This document shows, piece after piece, positions 14,816 through 22,386 of a DNA stretch of 24,534 bases (position 1 is the first letter of the stretch; each line of letters starts with the position of its first letter). The translations under genes and the position numbers were made by a program. Origin of the DNA: Clostridia bacterium (GTDB lineage Bacteria > Bacillota > Clostridia > Oscillospirales > CAG-382); contig JAFVXP010000073.1 of the NCBI GenBank assembly GCA_017501055.1, positions 1 through 24,534 on the forward strand, read 5' to 3'. Under the pieces are notes generated by a model. That model searched no databases. It was not told the DNA's origin and saw only the letters and a list, made by a program, of their open reading frames with translations.

Positions 14816-16405
14816 ATGAAAAACCGAAAAGTTTTGCCTTTTACGGAGGAATGGGACCTTTACGAAAAGGGCAAAGAATACAACTATTCTATTAATCTTT
14901 ATGAAAACGTGAACACCAACGAAAGATTCTTCAGAGGCGATCAATGGGATAATCTTAACTCGGGCGGTTTACCCACCCCGGTGTTCAATATCTTTAAGCG
15001 CATTATCGGATATTTTACAAGCAGTATTATGCAAACACCCATCAAGATGCGCTTCTCTTTTAACTCACCCTACGGCGTCAACGGTTTTGGCGAGGAGGAG
15101 GCGAGAATCGCCTCTGAAAAGCTCAATCGCATATCGGATATGCGTTGGGAGAAAAACAAAATGGACAATCTTCTTGCCTCATCGCTTACCGATGCCGCCG
15201 TTTCGGGTGATGCTGTATGCTACACCTATTGGGACCCCAATATTAAAACGGGACAGCCGTTTACGGGGGATTTCAAGACCGTTCTTATCGATAACACGAA
15301 CGTGTTTTTTGGGGATCCGAACTCTAAAAACGTTCAAGCGCAGCCCTATATCCTTATTGCACAGCGTGAAACGGTTGAAAGCCTTATTACGCAGGCGAAG
15401 GCAAACGGTATTTCCAAAGAAGAGATTAAAAAGATCGTCCCTGATGACGATACGGTTTCGCAATCGGGAGATCTGGCGAAGATCGAGCTTCAGGGTACGA
15501 AATGTATTTCGTTGATCAAGCTTTGGAAGGACGAAAACGGAAGGGTTCTATACCGTAAATCGGTGAGAAATACAGTCATAAAGGACACAACCGAAACAAT
15601 GCTTTCTCTCTACCCTATTGCGTTTTTCAACTGGGCCGAGGTTAAAAACAGCTGGCACGGGCAAGCGGTTGGCACGGGACTTATCGACAACCAGATATTC
15701 ATAAACAAGGGCTTTGCTATGGTTATGAAGCATATGATGGACACGGCGTTTTCGAAGGTCGTTTACGATTCCACAGTGCTTGACGGTTGGTCGGACAGAG
15801 TCGGCGAGGCTATCGCCGTTAACGGTCCCGTTGAGAACGTTGCAAAGGTTATTTCGCCCGGTCAGATGCAATCGGGAATGTTGGAAATGCTTACTATGGC
15901 TATTACCCACACGAAAGAGTTTTTGGGTGCGAACGATGCAGCATTGGGTGACGTTGCACCCAACAACACGAGTGCGATCCTTGCTTTGCAGAACACCTCT
16001 GCAATTCCCTTGGAGAACGTCAAGAGATGTCTTTATCAGTTTGTTGAGGACATTGGACTTATATGGCTTGACTTTATGTTTTCCTATTACGACGACAAGC
16101 GTCTTGTTGAATTAAAAGGCGACGAAGAGAGCTCTTACGAATCGTTTTCGCTTTCCAAATTCAAAAACGCTTTGTTCGGTTGCAAGGTCGACGTTGGCGC
16201 AAGCAGTTATTGGAGCGAGATCTCTTCGCTTAACACGCTTGATTCTCTGCTTAAGCTAAACAGAATCTCGACCGTGCAATATCTCTCACGTCTGCCTGAC
16301 GGGCTTATTCCCGACAAGGACAGGCTTATTGAAGAAATACGCTTGGCGGAGGAACAAGCCAAGCAGGAAGGACAGGAACAAGAACAGATTGAAAACCATC
16401 AATAA
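14816..16405 (+). CDS. Phage portal protein
   Basis: 529 residues from ATG 14816, chosen because AAAGGAG lies at 14805-14811; a longer frame would begin inside TerL. The N-terminal half has NERFFRGDQWDNL, GGLPTPVFNIFKRIIGYFTSSIMQ and VSGDAVCYTYWDP. The middle has INKGFAMVMKHMMDTAFSKVVYD, followed by APNNTSAILALQNTS. This pattern is typical of P22-type and related portal proteins. Portals form the dodecameric DNA channel at one vertex of the capsid. The C-terminus is Gln/Glu-rich (EEQAKQEGQEQEQIENHQ). The position between TerL and the scaffold-like gene supports the call. Confidence 0.9.
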   Translation: MKNRKVLPFTEEWDLYEKGKEYNYSINLYENVNTNERFFRGDQWDNLNSGGLPTPVFNIFKRIIGYFTSSIMQTPIKMRFSFNSPYGVNGFGEEEARIASEKLNRISDMRWEKNKMDNLLASSLTDAAVSGDAVCYTYWDPNIKTGQPFTGDFKTVLIDNTNVFFGDPNSKNVQAQPYILIAQRETVESLITQAKANGISKEEIKKIVPDDDTVSQSGDLAKIELQGTKCISLIKLWKDENGRVLYRKSVRNTVIKDTTETMLSLYPIAFFNWAEVKNSWHGQAVGTGLIDNQIFINKGFAMVMKHMMDTAFSKVVYDSTVLDGWSDRVGEAIAVNGPVENVAKVISPGQMQSGMLEMLTMAITHTKEFLGANDAALGDVAPNNTSAILALQNTSAIPLENVKRCLYQFVEDIGLIWLDFMFSYYDDKRLVELKGDEESSYESFSLSKFKNALFGCKVDVGASSYWSEISSLNTLDSLLKLNRISTVQYLSRLPDGLIPDKDRLIEEIRLAEEQAKQEGQEQEQIENHQ

Positions 16406-16934
16406 CGAACAGATTCTCGACACCATTTACGACCTTGCTGATATGGCAGGTTTGAGAATTGATGAATTTCTTTTAAAGGTTGAGGAAGAATTCGGCGAAC
16501 AGCCCGAAAGTCTTGAAGGCTTGCCCGAAAACATCGTTGCCGAGCTTACAAGCGCACGTGAGCTTAAGAAGGAAGCTCGCAGACAGAGCAGATTGAAGCA
16601 ATCGGAGGACGAGACCGCAAATCAGGTTAAGCTCTTCAGAGAATTCTTCCCCGAAGCATCGCCCGAGGACATTCCCGAAAGCGTTTGGGAAGAGGTATCT
16701 AACGGCGTTCCTCTTGCTCACGCATACGCTCTCTATACTATCACCCAGGACAGTATGGACAGATATGCACAGGACGTGAACGAAAGAAATTTACAGAAAA
16801 GCGCACCCGCAGAATCCGACGGTTCGACCGAGCCTATATTTACCAAGGAAGAAGTCGAAAAGATGAGCGGACGTGACATTAAAAACAACTACAAAAACAT
16901 TCTCAAAGCCATGAAGGGCTGGAGATTCAATTAA
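16389..16934 (+). CDS. Scaffold-like protein
   Basis: 181 residues from TTG 16389, overlapping the portal stop by 17 nt. An upstream TTG at 16329 is rejected because the extra residues are the portal sequence read in another frame. The protein is acidic and helical, with coiled-coil potential around LTSARELKKEARRQSRLKQSEDE. It ends with a basic helix, FTKEEVEKMSGRDIKNNYKNILKAMKGWRFN. A highly charged helical protein directly before the coat gene is the usual place for a scaffolding protein, whose basic C-terminal helix binds coat in P22. No protease motif is visible, in line with a P22-style prohead where scaffold leaves intact. The family is inferred from context. Confidence 0.65.
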   Translation: MKTINNEQILDTIYDLADMAGLRIDEFLLKVEEEFGEQPESLEGLPENIVAELTSARELKKEARRQSRLKQSEDETANQVKLFREFFPEASPEDIPESVWEEVSNGVPLAHAYALYTITQDSMDRYAQDVNERNLQKSAPAESDGSTEPIFTKEEVEKMSGRDIKNNYKNILKAMKGWRFN

Positions 16935-16955
16935 AAGATTTGGAGGATAAACAGT

Positions 16956-17786
16956 TTGGCTAACTACAACAGTATTGAAAAAATCATCAGTGCGGAGATC
17001 CTCCGCACCAACGAAGACAACCTTCTTGCAAACACCGTTTGCAACACTCAGTTTGCAGGCGACATTAAGAACTGCGGTGACAGCGTTGTCTTTATAGGTC
17101 TTAACGACCCCACCGTTTACGATTATGAAGGCAGTATCACCTACGAGGACATCGACGATGCTTCTCTTCAGCTTCTTATCGACCAGGACAAGGCTTTTTC
17201 CTTTAAGATAAAGGACATTGAAGCACTCCGTTCTTCCATTGGTCTTGAAGACAGCCAGACCAAGAGAGCAAGCTATTTGCTTAAGAACGAAGTCGATACC
17301 TACGTATTCTCGCTTTACAACGAAGCAGGCTCGGTTATGGACGAAGCTGAGGTTACCCCCTCTAACGTATTGCAGCTTATTGCGGAAATGAAGCAGAAGC
17401 TTGAAGAAGCAAACGTGCCCGACGGCAGAACCTGGATCGTCGTTCCCCCGTTCATCAAGACCAAGCTTATGCTTGCCGGTATTAAGTTCCAGATCAACAA
17501 CGGTGTTAACGGAACGGGTGCGGTTGCATTCACCAACGAGCTTGGTTGTGATATTTTCGTTTCCAACCAGCTTGCAAAGGACGAAAACGGAAACACTATG
17601 ATGCTTGCAGGCTCTTATTCCGCTATCGCTTATGCGGAGCAGGTGCTTGAAACTCAGGTTCTTGACAGACTTGAAAACTCTTTTGACAAGGCTGTTCGAG
17701 GCAGACTTGTTTTCGGTGCGAAGGTTATTAAGCCCGCAGAGCTTGTTTGCTGTCCCGTTACCGACGGCGGTAATATTATTGAATAA
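16956..17786 (+). CDS. Major capsid (coat) protein, P22/HK97-fold type
   Basis: 276 residues from TTG 16956 with GGAGG at 16942-16946. Coat-like segments include FAGDIKNCGDSVVFIGLNDP, VYDYEGSITYEDIDDASLQLLIDQDKAFSFKI and WIVVPPFIKTKLMLAG. These give the order N-arm, E-loop-like GDSV segment and P-domain seen in P22-type coat proteins. It would assemble the icosahedral shell around the scaffold. No delta domain or cleavage site is evident. Codon use is strongly biased toward the host-preferred set, as for the ribosomal genes, which suggests long residence or adaptation to high expression. Confidence 0.85.
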   Translation: MANYNSIEKIISAEILRTNEDNLLANTVCNTQFAGDIKNCGDSVVFIGLNDPTVYDYEGSITYEDIDDASLQLLIDQDKAFSFKIKDIEALRSSIGLEDSQTKRASYLLKNEVDTYVFSLYNEAGSVMDEAEVTPSNVLQLIAEMKQKLEEANVPDGRTWIVVPPFIKTKLMLAGIKFQINNGVNGTGAVAFTNELGCDIFVSNQLAKDENGNTMMLAGSYSAIAYAEQVLETQVLDRLENSFDKAVRGRLVFGAKVIKPAELVCCPVTDGGNIIE

Positions 17787-17805
17787 GAAAAGGAGAATAT
17801 AGAAT

Positions 17806-18177
17806 ATGGCACAGAATATTATTTCTTACACAACCAACGGCTTTTTTAAGGCTAATGCTACTGCTCTTACCACCCTTACCAGTGCGCAATTCCAAACCGA
17901 CCTTTCCGACGGCAAGGAAATTACCGTTATTATTGACACGGCAGCAAGCAATGAATCCGACATCGTTCTCTGCTGCATGCCCGCGGGCAACGGTTTCGGC
18001 GAAATTAAGGTTCCTCTTATTCCCCAGACTCTTAATGTTATCAATCTTACTACTATGGGTATTAAGAAGAATGACGGTATTGCTGAATTCAAGCTTACAA
18101 ATTCCGAAGGTTCTTCCGTTTCTCCCGTAAGCGTAAAGGTTTGCTTCATTAAGCACGTTACCGTAATTAATCATTAA
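17806..18177 (+). CDS. Small beta-rich protein, possible capsid decoration or vertex protein
   Basis: 123 residues, Thr/Asn/Ile/Val-rich, with few charged residues. Alternating segments such as KEITVIIDTAASNESDIVLCC, IKVPLIPQTLNVINL and SVSPVSVKVCFIKHVTVI suggest a small beta sandwich. It contains three Cys but no pair motif. It lies 19 nt after the coat gene with AAGGAG before ATG 17806, in the place where decoration proteins often sit. I do not recognise a family; decoration is inference only. A hairpin follows. Confidence 0.6.
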   Translation: MAQNIISYTTNGFFKANATALTTLTSAQFQTDLSDGKEITVIIDTAASNESDIVLCCMPAGNGFGEIKVPLIPQTLNVINLTTMGIKKNDGIAEFKLTNSEGSSVSPVSVKVCFIKHVTVINH

Positions 18178-18182
18178 TTTTC

Positions 18183-18213
18183 GGGCTGCCACAATATATT
18201 TGCGGCAGCCCTT
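18183..18213 (+). terminator. Hairpin after coat/decoration genes, possible partial terminator
   Basis: GGGCTGCC (18183-18190) pairs with GGCAGCCC (18204-18211). An outer TTAATT-type dyad flanks it and only TTAATT follows. The strong GC stem and weak T-tract suggest partial termination or 3'-end protection, which would make coat mRNA more abundant than downstream adaptor mRNA. Confidence 0.55.
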
Positions 18214-18239
18214 AATTACAAAATTACAAGGAGAACAAT

Positions 18240-18623
18240 ATGACAGGAAAAGAACTTTTTGATATTGCGCTTGACCTTTGCGGTTTGAGAAAACCCGACG
18301 GAACGATTCCAAAGGATGCAGAAGACCTGCATCAGCGTGCTTTATCTTTGATAAACCTTCTTCTTGCGGAAAATGCGGAGATCGATTGCAGAATACGCCG
18401 TATTGAGCACAAAACAAGCAATATTGTTTCGCTTGACGACAGGCTTGACTGCTCTGACATTATTGCTTCATCGGTTCTTCCCTACGGTCTGGCAAGGCTT
18501 TTGATTCTTGGTGAGGACGATGCTCTTGCATCAAACTTCCACAATCTTTATACCGATGCACGCAACAGAGCAACACGCTTTGGCAAGGCAAGGGCAGAAG
18601 CAATAACGGAGGTGTATAAATGA
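18240..18623 (+). CDS. Head-tail connector/adaptor-like protein
   Basis: 127 residues, mostly helical. It begins MTGKELFDIALDLCGLRKPDG and has the segment ASSVLPYGLARLLILGEDD, then a final helix (NLYTDARNRATRFGKARAEAITEVYK). A small helical protein with a 'LPYGLA-x-LL' core that follows the coat gene and precedes a large hub-like protein matches the place and size of gp4- or gp6-type adaptors. These bind beneath the portal and close it after packaging. Ribosome site AAGGAG before ATG 18240; the stop shares ATGA with the next gene. Assignment is by context and shape. Confidence 0.65.
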   Translation: MTGKELFDIALDLCGLRKPDGTIPKDAEDLHQRALSLINLLLAENAEIDCRIRRIEHKTSNIVSLDDRLDCSDIIASSVLPYGLARLLILGEDDALASNFHNLYTDARNRATRFGKARAEAITEVYK

Positions 18624-20359
18624 TTCTCGGTTCGGGCAAGGGGTTTGCCGGCATTGACGAAAGGATCGAGCTTCAAAACGGTGTTAATATTGCAAAATAT
18701 ATGCGTAATTTCCGTGTGACCGACAGCGGTTCTATCGTAAAGAGAAACGCTGTTAAGGAGATTATCGGGTTTGGAGCGGTTGGCCCCGAGTGGAGCAGGG
18801 AGCTTCCGATATACGGACTTTGGACAGGATATTTGGGTAACCGTGAATATGTGGTTATTTCGATTGACGGTATGCTGTGCAGTTTTGACGTAAGTCTTCC
18901 GAATCCGACCCCGAGCTCTATCGGCACGATTCCTGCGGAAGAATGTATTATGTTTGAATTCAACGGCTTTTTATACATCAAAGCCGGCGAATATTACGGT
19001 AAATTCGACGGCACCAATCTTTATACGGTGGAAGGCTATATCCCCTGCGTTGCAATAGGTTGTGCTCCGTCGGGCGGCGGTGAGATCTTGGAGCAGATAA
19101 ACCTTATTTGTGACAAGAGAAGGGTTTTGTTTTCTCCCGACGGAAAAGCCACCGTATTTAATCTGCCCGAAAGCGGGATCGATTCTATCGTTTCGGTTAA
19201 GCTTGACGGGGTTGAATACGAAAAGGAATATTCCCTTTCCGAAGGCTCTGCCGTACAGTTTAACGAAATCATACCCGAAGGAATCAACAGTCTTGAAATT
19301 ATTTATTCCAAAAGAAATTCCGACAGCGACAGAAAGCGTATTTTCGGTTGCACGAAGGTCATGCTTTTCGGCGGTAATTCCGACGGACGTGCATTTCTTT
19401 GGGGTAATCCCGATTTTCCCAACTACCGTTTTCATTCCGACCTCGCAGACGGTATTCCAAGCGTTGAATATTTCCCCGTGAACGCTTTTACGGTTATCGG
19501 CAACAGCAAGATAAACTGTATCGTTCAGCAATATGACAGACAGCTTATATTTACGAAAAACGAAGCATATTATTCTTATAGCGAGCTTCAAAAGGACGCT
19601 TTGGGTAATATTTATTCCTCCTTCCCCGTATTCAGCCTTAACGGGAGCAAGGGTTGTCTTTTTGAAACAGACGGCTGTATTATAAACAACCGTCCCGTTA
19701 CGCTTTGCGACGACGGACTTAATATGTGGGAATCCACCTCGGTCCAAAACGAAAAGAATGCGATTTGTTTCTCTTCCCCTATCGGAAAATCAATATCACG
19801 GTTGCTTGACCAAAACGTCGAAGATTTCAAGATGTTCGATTTCCAAGCAAACCGAGAGCTTTATTTTATTCACGACGGAACCGCATATATTTACAACTAC
19901 GGCAACGGAAACTTTTATATCTATGACGGTTTTGAAGGCAGTAAATATTCGGTTTTCGGTTCAAAACTCTATATTGTCAAGGGAAACACCCTTTACGTTT
20001 TCGGCAACGATATTGAAAACGATAAAGAGGTTGATGCCGTTTGGGAAAGTGCACAAATTGCCGCCAAAAAAACCGGTAGGTGCGACGTTATCGGGCTTGA
20101 CACCGATATTCACGTCAGAGGTCCGGTCAACCTAAAATTCGGATTTAAAAAGGGCTTATCGGAAAATATGACCGAAAGAGACTTTGTTTTCACCGACAGC
20201 GACGACGGGTTTATGAGGATATCCTTCAGACCTACGATAAAACGTGCAATGCCCTTTTCCTTAAAGGTTACGGCAAGCGGAAAAGGTAAATTTATTGCAC
20301 ACGGTTTTGCAATAAAAACAAGAGAAAAAGAAAGGAGTTTTAGAATTGGCTTACAATGA
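18620..20359 (+). CDS. Packaged-DNA stabilisation/hub-like protein (P22 gp10-like)
   Basis: 579 residues, starting in the stop of the adaptor gene. The N-terminus, with GINIAKYMRNFRVTDSGSIVKRNAV-like wording (about 20-45), resembles phage proteins that open with 'NF-x-V-x-x-G-x-L-x-K-R'. It continues as repeated beta-blades: WTGYLGNREYVV, MFEFNGFLYIKAGEYYGKF, QLIFTKNEAYYSYS, LYFIHDGTAYIYNYGNGNFYIY and KLYIVKGNTLYVFG. The periodicity suggests a beta-propeller. Proteins of this class sit below the adaptor and form the tail hub of short-tailed phages. The C-terminal ~120 residues form another beta domain. It is larger than P22 gp10 (472 aa). Family by pattern and synteny only. Confidence 0.65.
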   Translation: MILGSGKGFAGIDERIELQNGVNIAKYMRNFRVTDSGSIVKRNAVKEIIGFGAVGPEWSRELPIYGLWTGYLGNREYVVISIDGMLCSFDVSLPNPTPSSIGTIPAEECIMFEFNGFLYIKAGEYYGKFDGTNLYTVEGYIPCVAIGCAPSGGGEILEQINLICDKRRVLFSPDGKATVFNLPESGIDSIVSVKLDGVEYEKEYSLSEGSAVQFNEIIPEGINSLEIIYSKRNSDSDRKRIFGCTKVMLFGGNSDGRAFLWGNPDFPNYRFHSDLADGIPSVEYFPVNAFTVIGNSKINCIVQQYDRQLIFTKNEAYYSYSELQKDALGNIYSSFPVFSLNGSKGCLFETDGCIINNRPVTLCDDGLNMWESTSVQNEKNAICFSSPIGKSISRLLDQNVEDFKMFDFQANRELYFIHDGTAYIYNYGNGNFYIYDGFEGSKYSVFGSKLYIVKGNTLYVFGNDIENDKEVDAVWESAQIAAKKTGRCDVIGLDTDIHVRGPVNLKFGFKKGLSENMTERDFVFTDSDDGFMRISFRPTIKRAMPFSLKVTASGKGKFIAHGFAIKTREKERSFRIGLQ

Positions 20360-21989
20360 AACTATTGAAAATCTAAAATCGGCATTAAGCGGTTATTCAA
20401 AGGACGAGGAAGTTCTTAACGAGCTTTACAAAACCGCACTTGAAAATATTAACAAGCAACATACTGCCGCAACGGAAAGAATCGAAAACCAATACCGCAC
20501 AGACAGAAACCAAGCATACTCCGACACTGCACGTGAAGAAAGAAACACTCTTAACGCACTTGCATCAAGAGGTCTTGGCTTCTCGGGCGAAACGGCGCAG
20601 GCAAAGCTGAATTCCGACATTATCCTTGCCAACAGGTTCGGAAAGCTTGCAAGCGACAAAAACGCAAGTGTTGCCGACCTTGAGCTTCAGTTTGCAGACA
20701 AGAAGAACGCACTTGCTTTTGACCAAGCAGAAAAGATCAGTGCTTACCATGACAACCGAAACAAGCTTAATGCAGAGATCGCAGGTATGGAATTAAGCAA
20801 GGAACAAAGCGAAGCACAGCTGAAAGCAGATATGGAAAAGCTCCGAGCAGAGATTGAACAGAAAGAAAAACAGCTTGCTTGGGAAAAGGAAAATGCAGAC
20901 AAAAACAGAGATGCCGAACGAGAAAAATATTTAGCTCAGATCGAGGCAGATATGCGAAAGCTTCAATTAGATCTTGCACAAAAGGAAAGAGAGCTTTATT
21001 GGGAAATGCGAAACGCCAAAGAAGACCGAATGGCCGAACGAGATAAATATTTGTCACAGATCGAAGCAGATATGCAAAAGCTTCGTATGGAGCTTGAAGA
21101 AAAAGAAAAAGAGCGTGCTTGGGAAAAACAAAACGCAGACGAAAACAGAAGTGCCGAGCGAGAAAAATACTTAGCACAGATTGATGCCGAGATGAAGATG
21201 CTTCAAGCACAGCTCGACCAAAAGGCAAAAGAACTTGCTTGGGAGAAGGAAAACGCCGAAGCGAACAGAGCTGCTGAAAAAGAGCAGTACGAAGCAGAAA
21301 TCCAAGCTAAAAAGGAGCTTGAAATTTTGGCTATGGAAACCGAAAGACAGTTGCTTGAGGCAGAATTGAAAGCAAAATACAATTCCAAAAATTCTTCGAG
21401 TTCTTCTTCAAACTCTTCTTCAAATTCTTCTTCGAATTCTTCAAACAAAACCGATAGCGACGAAAACGGTTATACTCCGAGCACCTCTGCTAAAGAGCTT
21501 GCGAAGCAGTTGGTTTCCAGCGCAACGAGCGGAAAAAACAAAGTAACCACCGAAACCCAGAGGTATTATATCAACAAATATTTGATTGATATGAAGGAAA
21601 ATCACAATATAAACAGCGATTATTATAACGATCTTGTTGCCATGCTTAAGGCTTACGGCTATACCGCATCGAGCGAAAGTGCTATGCGTATTCAGGTTAT
21701 CACTTACGATTCCAAGGAGCAATATGACACGGTCTATAAACAGACCTATAACAGAAATGTTCTTAACGGTATGAGTGAATCCAACGCAAAGAAGGATGCT
21801 ATCGCAAAGGCTACCCAAAGCCGTATGGAATATATTTATTCCAGGTCAAAGAACGACACGGAATTTAAGAATTGTTGCAAAAAGGTTGGCATTGATACCG
21901 CTGCCGTAAACGATTACCTTAAATATATGTCTTCGAAAAAGCCCTCTGCCGGCAGACCGGTAAATAATACCACCAACCAATTGAAATAG
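20346..21989 (+). CDS. Long coiled-coil virion-associated protein with four 40-residue repeats
   Basis: 547 residues from TTG 20346, preceded by AAAGGAG and overlapping the previous stop by 14 nt. The N-terminal ~160 residues are helical and contain LNALASRGLGFSGETAQAKL. This 'RGLxxSG' wording recurs in internal or ejected virion proteins. Residues 163-322 are four exact-length 40-residue repeats with the core KEKQLAWEKENADxNRxAEREKYLAQIEADM, a long highly charged coiled coil. A Ser/Asn linker (about 347-367) leads to a separate C-terminal domain (about 375-547). Its place after the hub-like gene is where P22 has the tail needle gp26 and ejection proteins. No lytic motif is visible. Exact role unknown. 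Confidence 0.65.
   Translation: MAYNETIENLKSALSGYSKDEEVLNELYKTALENINKQHTAATERIENQYRTDRNQAYSDTAREERNTLNALASRGLGFSGETAQAKLNSDIILANRFGKLASDKNASVADLELQFADKKNALAFDQAEKISAYHDNRNKLNAEIAGMELSKEQSEAQLKADMEKLRAEIEQKEKQLAWEKENADKNRDAEREKYLAQIEADMRKLQLDLAQKERELYWEMRNAKEDRMAERDKYLSQIEADMQKLRMELEEKEKERAWEKQNADENRSAEREKYLAQIDAEMKMLQAQLDQKAKELAWEKENAEANRAAEKEQYEAEIQAKKELEILAMETERQLLEAELKAKYNSKNSSSSSSNSSSNSSSNSSNKTDSDENGYTPSTSAKELAKQLVSSATSGKNKVTTETQRYYINKYLIDMKENHNINSDYYNDLVAMLKAYGYTASSESAMRIQVITYDSKEQYDTVYKQTYNRNVLNGMSESNAKKDAIAKATQSRMEYIYSRSKNDTEFKNCCKKVGIDTAAVNDYLKYMSSKKPSAGRPVNNTTNQLK
20832..21311 (+). repeat. Four tandem 120-bp coding repeats
   Basis: Four units of exactly 120 bp start at ATG codons 20832, 20952, 21072 and 21192. 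Each encodes 40 residues of the coiled coil. Units share the phrases GAGCGAGAAAAATA and CAGATCGAGGCAGATATG-like wording but are diverged, with many synonymous and conservative differences. This indicates an old duplication under selection for length and heptad phase rather than a recent expansion. Confidence 0.85.
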
Positions 21990-21998
21990 GAGGTATTT

Positions 21999-22355
21999 AT
22001 GGACATTAACAACTACATCGAGCCCGAGCTTTTTATTATCGTTCCCGTACTTTACGTGCTTGGGATCATGATAAAAAAGAGCAATATTCAGGATAGATTC
22101 ATCCCCTTAATTCTTGGTATTATGGGTATTTTACTTGTAACTGCATACAAGCTTACGGCATATCTACCCACAGACATATCGGGTATTATCGGGGTTATCT
22201 ATTCGGGTATTACCCAAGGTCTGCTTTGCGCGGCGGCGAGTGTTTATACAAACAACATTATCAAGCAATTAAAGAAAAAGGATGATACGAAAGGAAAATC
22301 CGAAGATGAAAGTCTTGCTCAAAATGATGATGAAGGTCATAACGATATACGCTGA
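21999..22355 (+). CDS. Holin-like membrane protein
   Basis: 118 residues with three hydrophobic segments (about 10-24, 33-50 and 58-82) and a charged Lys/Asp tail. The wording PELFIIVPVLYVLGIMIKKS, FIPLILGIMGILLV and GVIYSGITQGLLCAAASVYTNNIIKQLKK closely resembles holins of superfamily V (Hol44/A118-related). Holins permeabilise the membrane to time lysis. The start ATG 21999 has TAGGAGG overlapping the previous stop. No endolysin gene follows, which is unusual. Confidence 0.75.
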   Translation: MDINNYIEPELFIIVPVLYVLGIMIKKSNIQDRFIPLILGIMGILLVTAYKLTAYLPTDISGIIGVIYSGITQGLLCAAASVYTNNIIKQLKKKDDTKGKSEDESLAQNDDEGHNDIR

Positions 22356-22386
22356 CTGTATTTATGACCTTATCTACGACGTATGA
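22306..22386 (+). CDS. Possible 26-aa ORF overlapping the holin end and coupled to the next gene
   Basis: ATG 22306 follows AAGGAAAA with about 8 nt spacing and opens a 26-codon frame that ends in TGA 22384-22386, sharing ATGA with the next gene at 22383. The peptide is MKVLLKMMMKVI followed by an aromatic/acidic tail. Since the next gene has no ribosome site of its own, this short ORF may serve mainly to couple translation. It overlaps the holin 3' end in another frame. Not a recognised family. Confidence 0.4.
   Translation: MKVLLKMMMKVITIYADCIYDLIYDV

Noticed and set aside
16329..16388. Upstream TTG start for the scaffold-like gene
   Set aside because: The added residues are the portal coding sequence read in another frame, and the TTG at 16389 has AGGAACA-type purine-rich sequence upstream.
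17776..18417. A 213-codon minus-strand open frame across the coat, beta-rich and adaptor genes
   Set aside because: It spans three well-supported forward genes and a hairpin, with no ribosome site and no recognisable protein pattern.
20426..21448. Several long minus-strand open frames opposite the 547-aa coiled-coil gene
   Set aside because: They mirror a biased, repetitive coding sequence, have no ribosome sites in place and encode low-complexity peptides. They are shadows of the forward gene.
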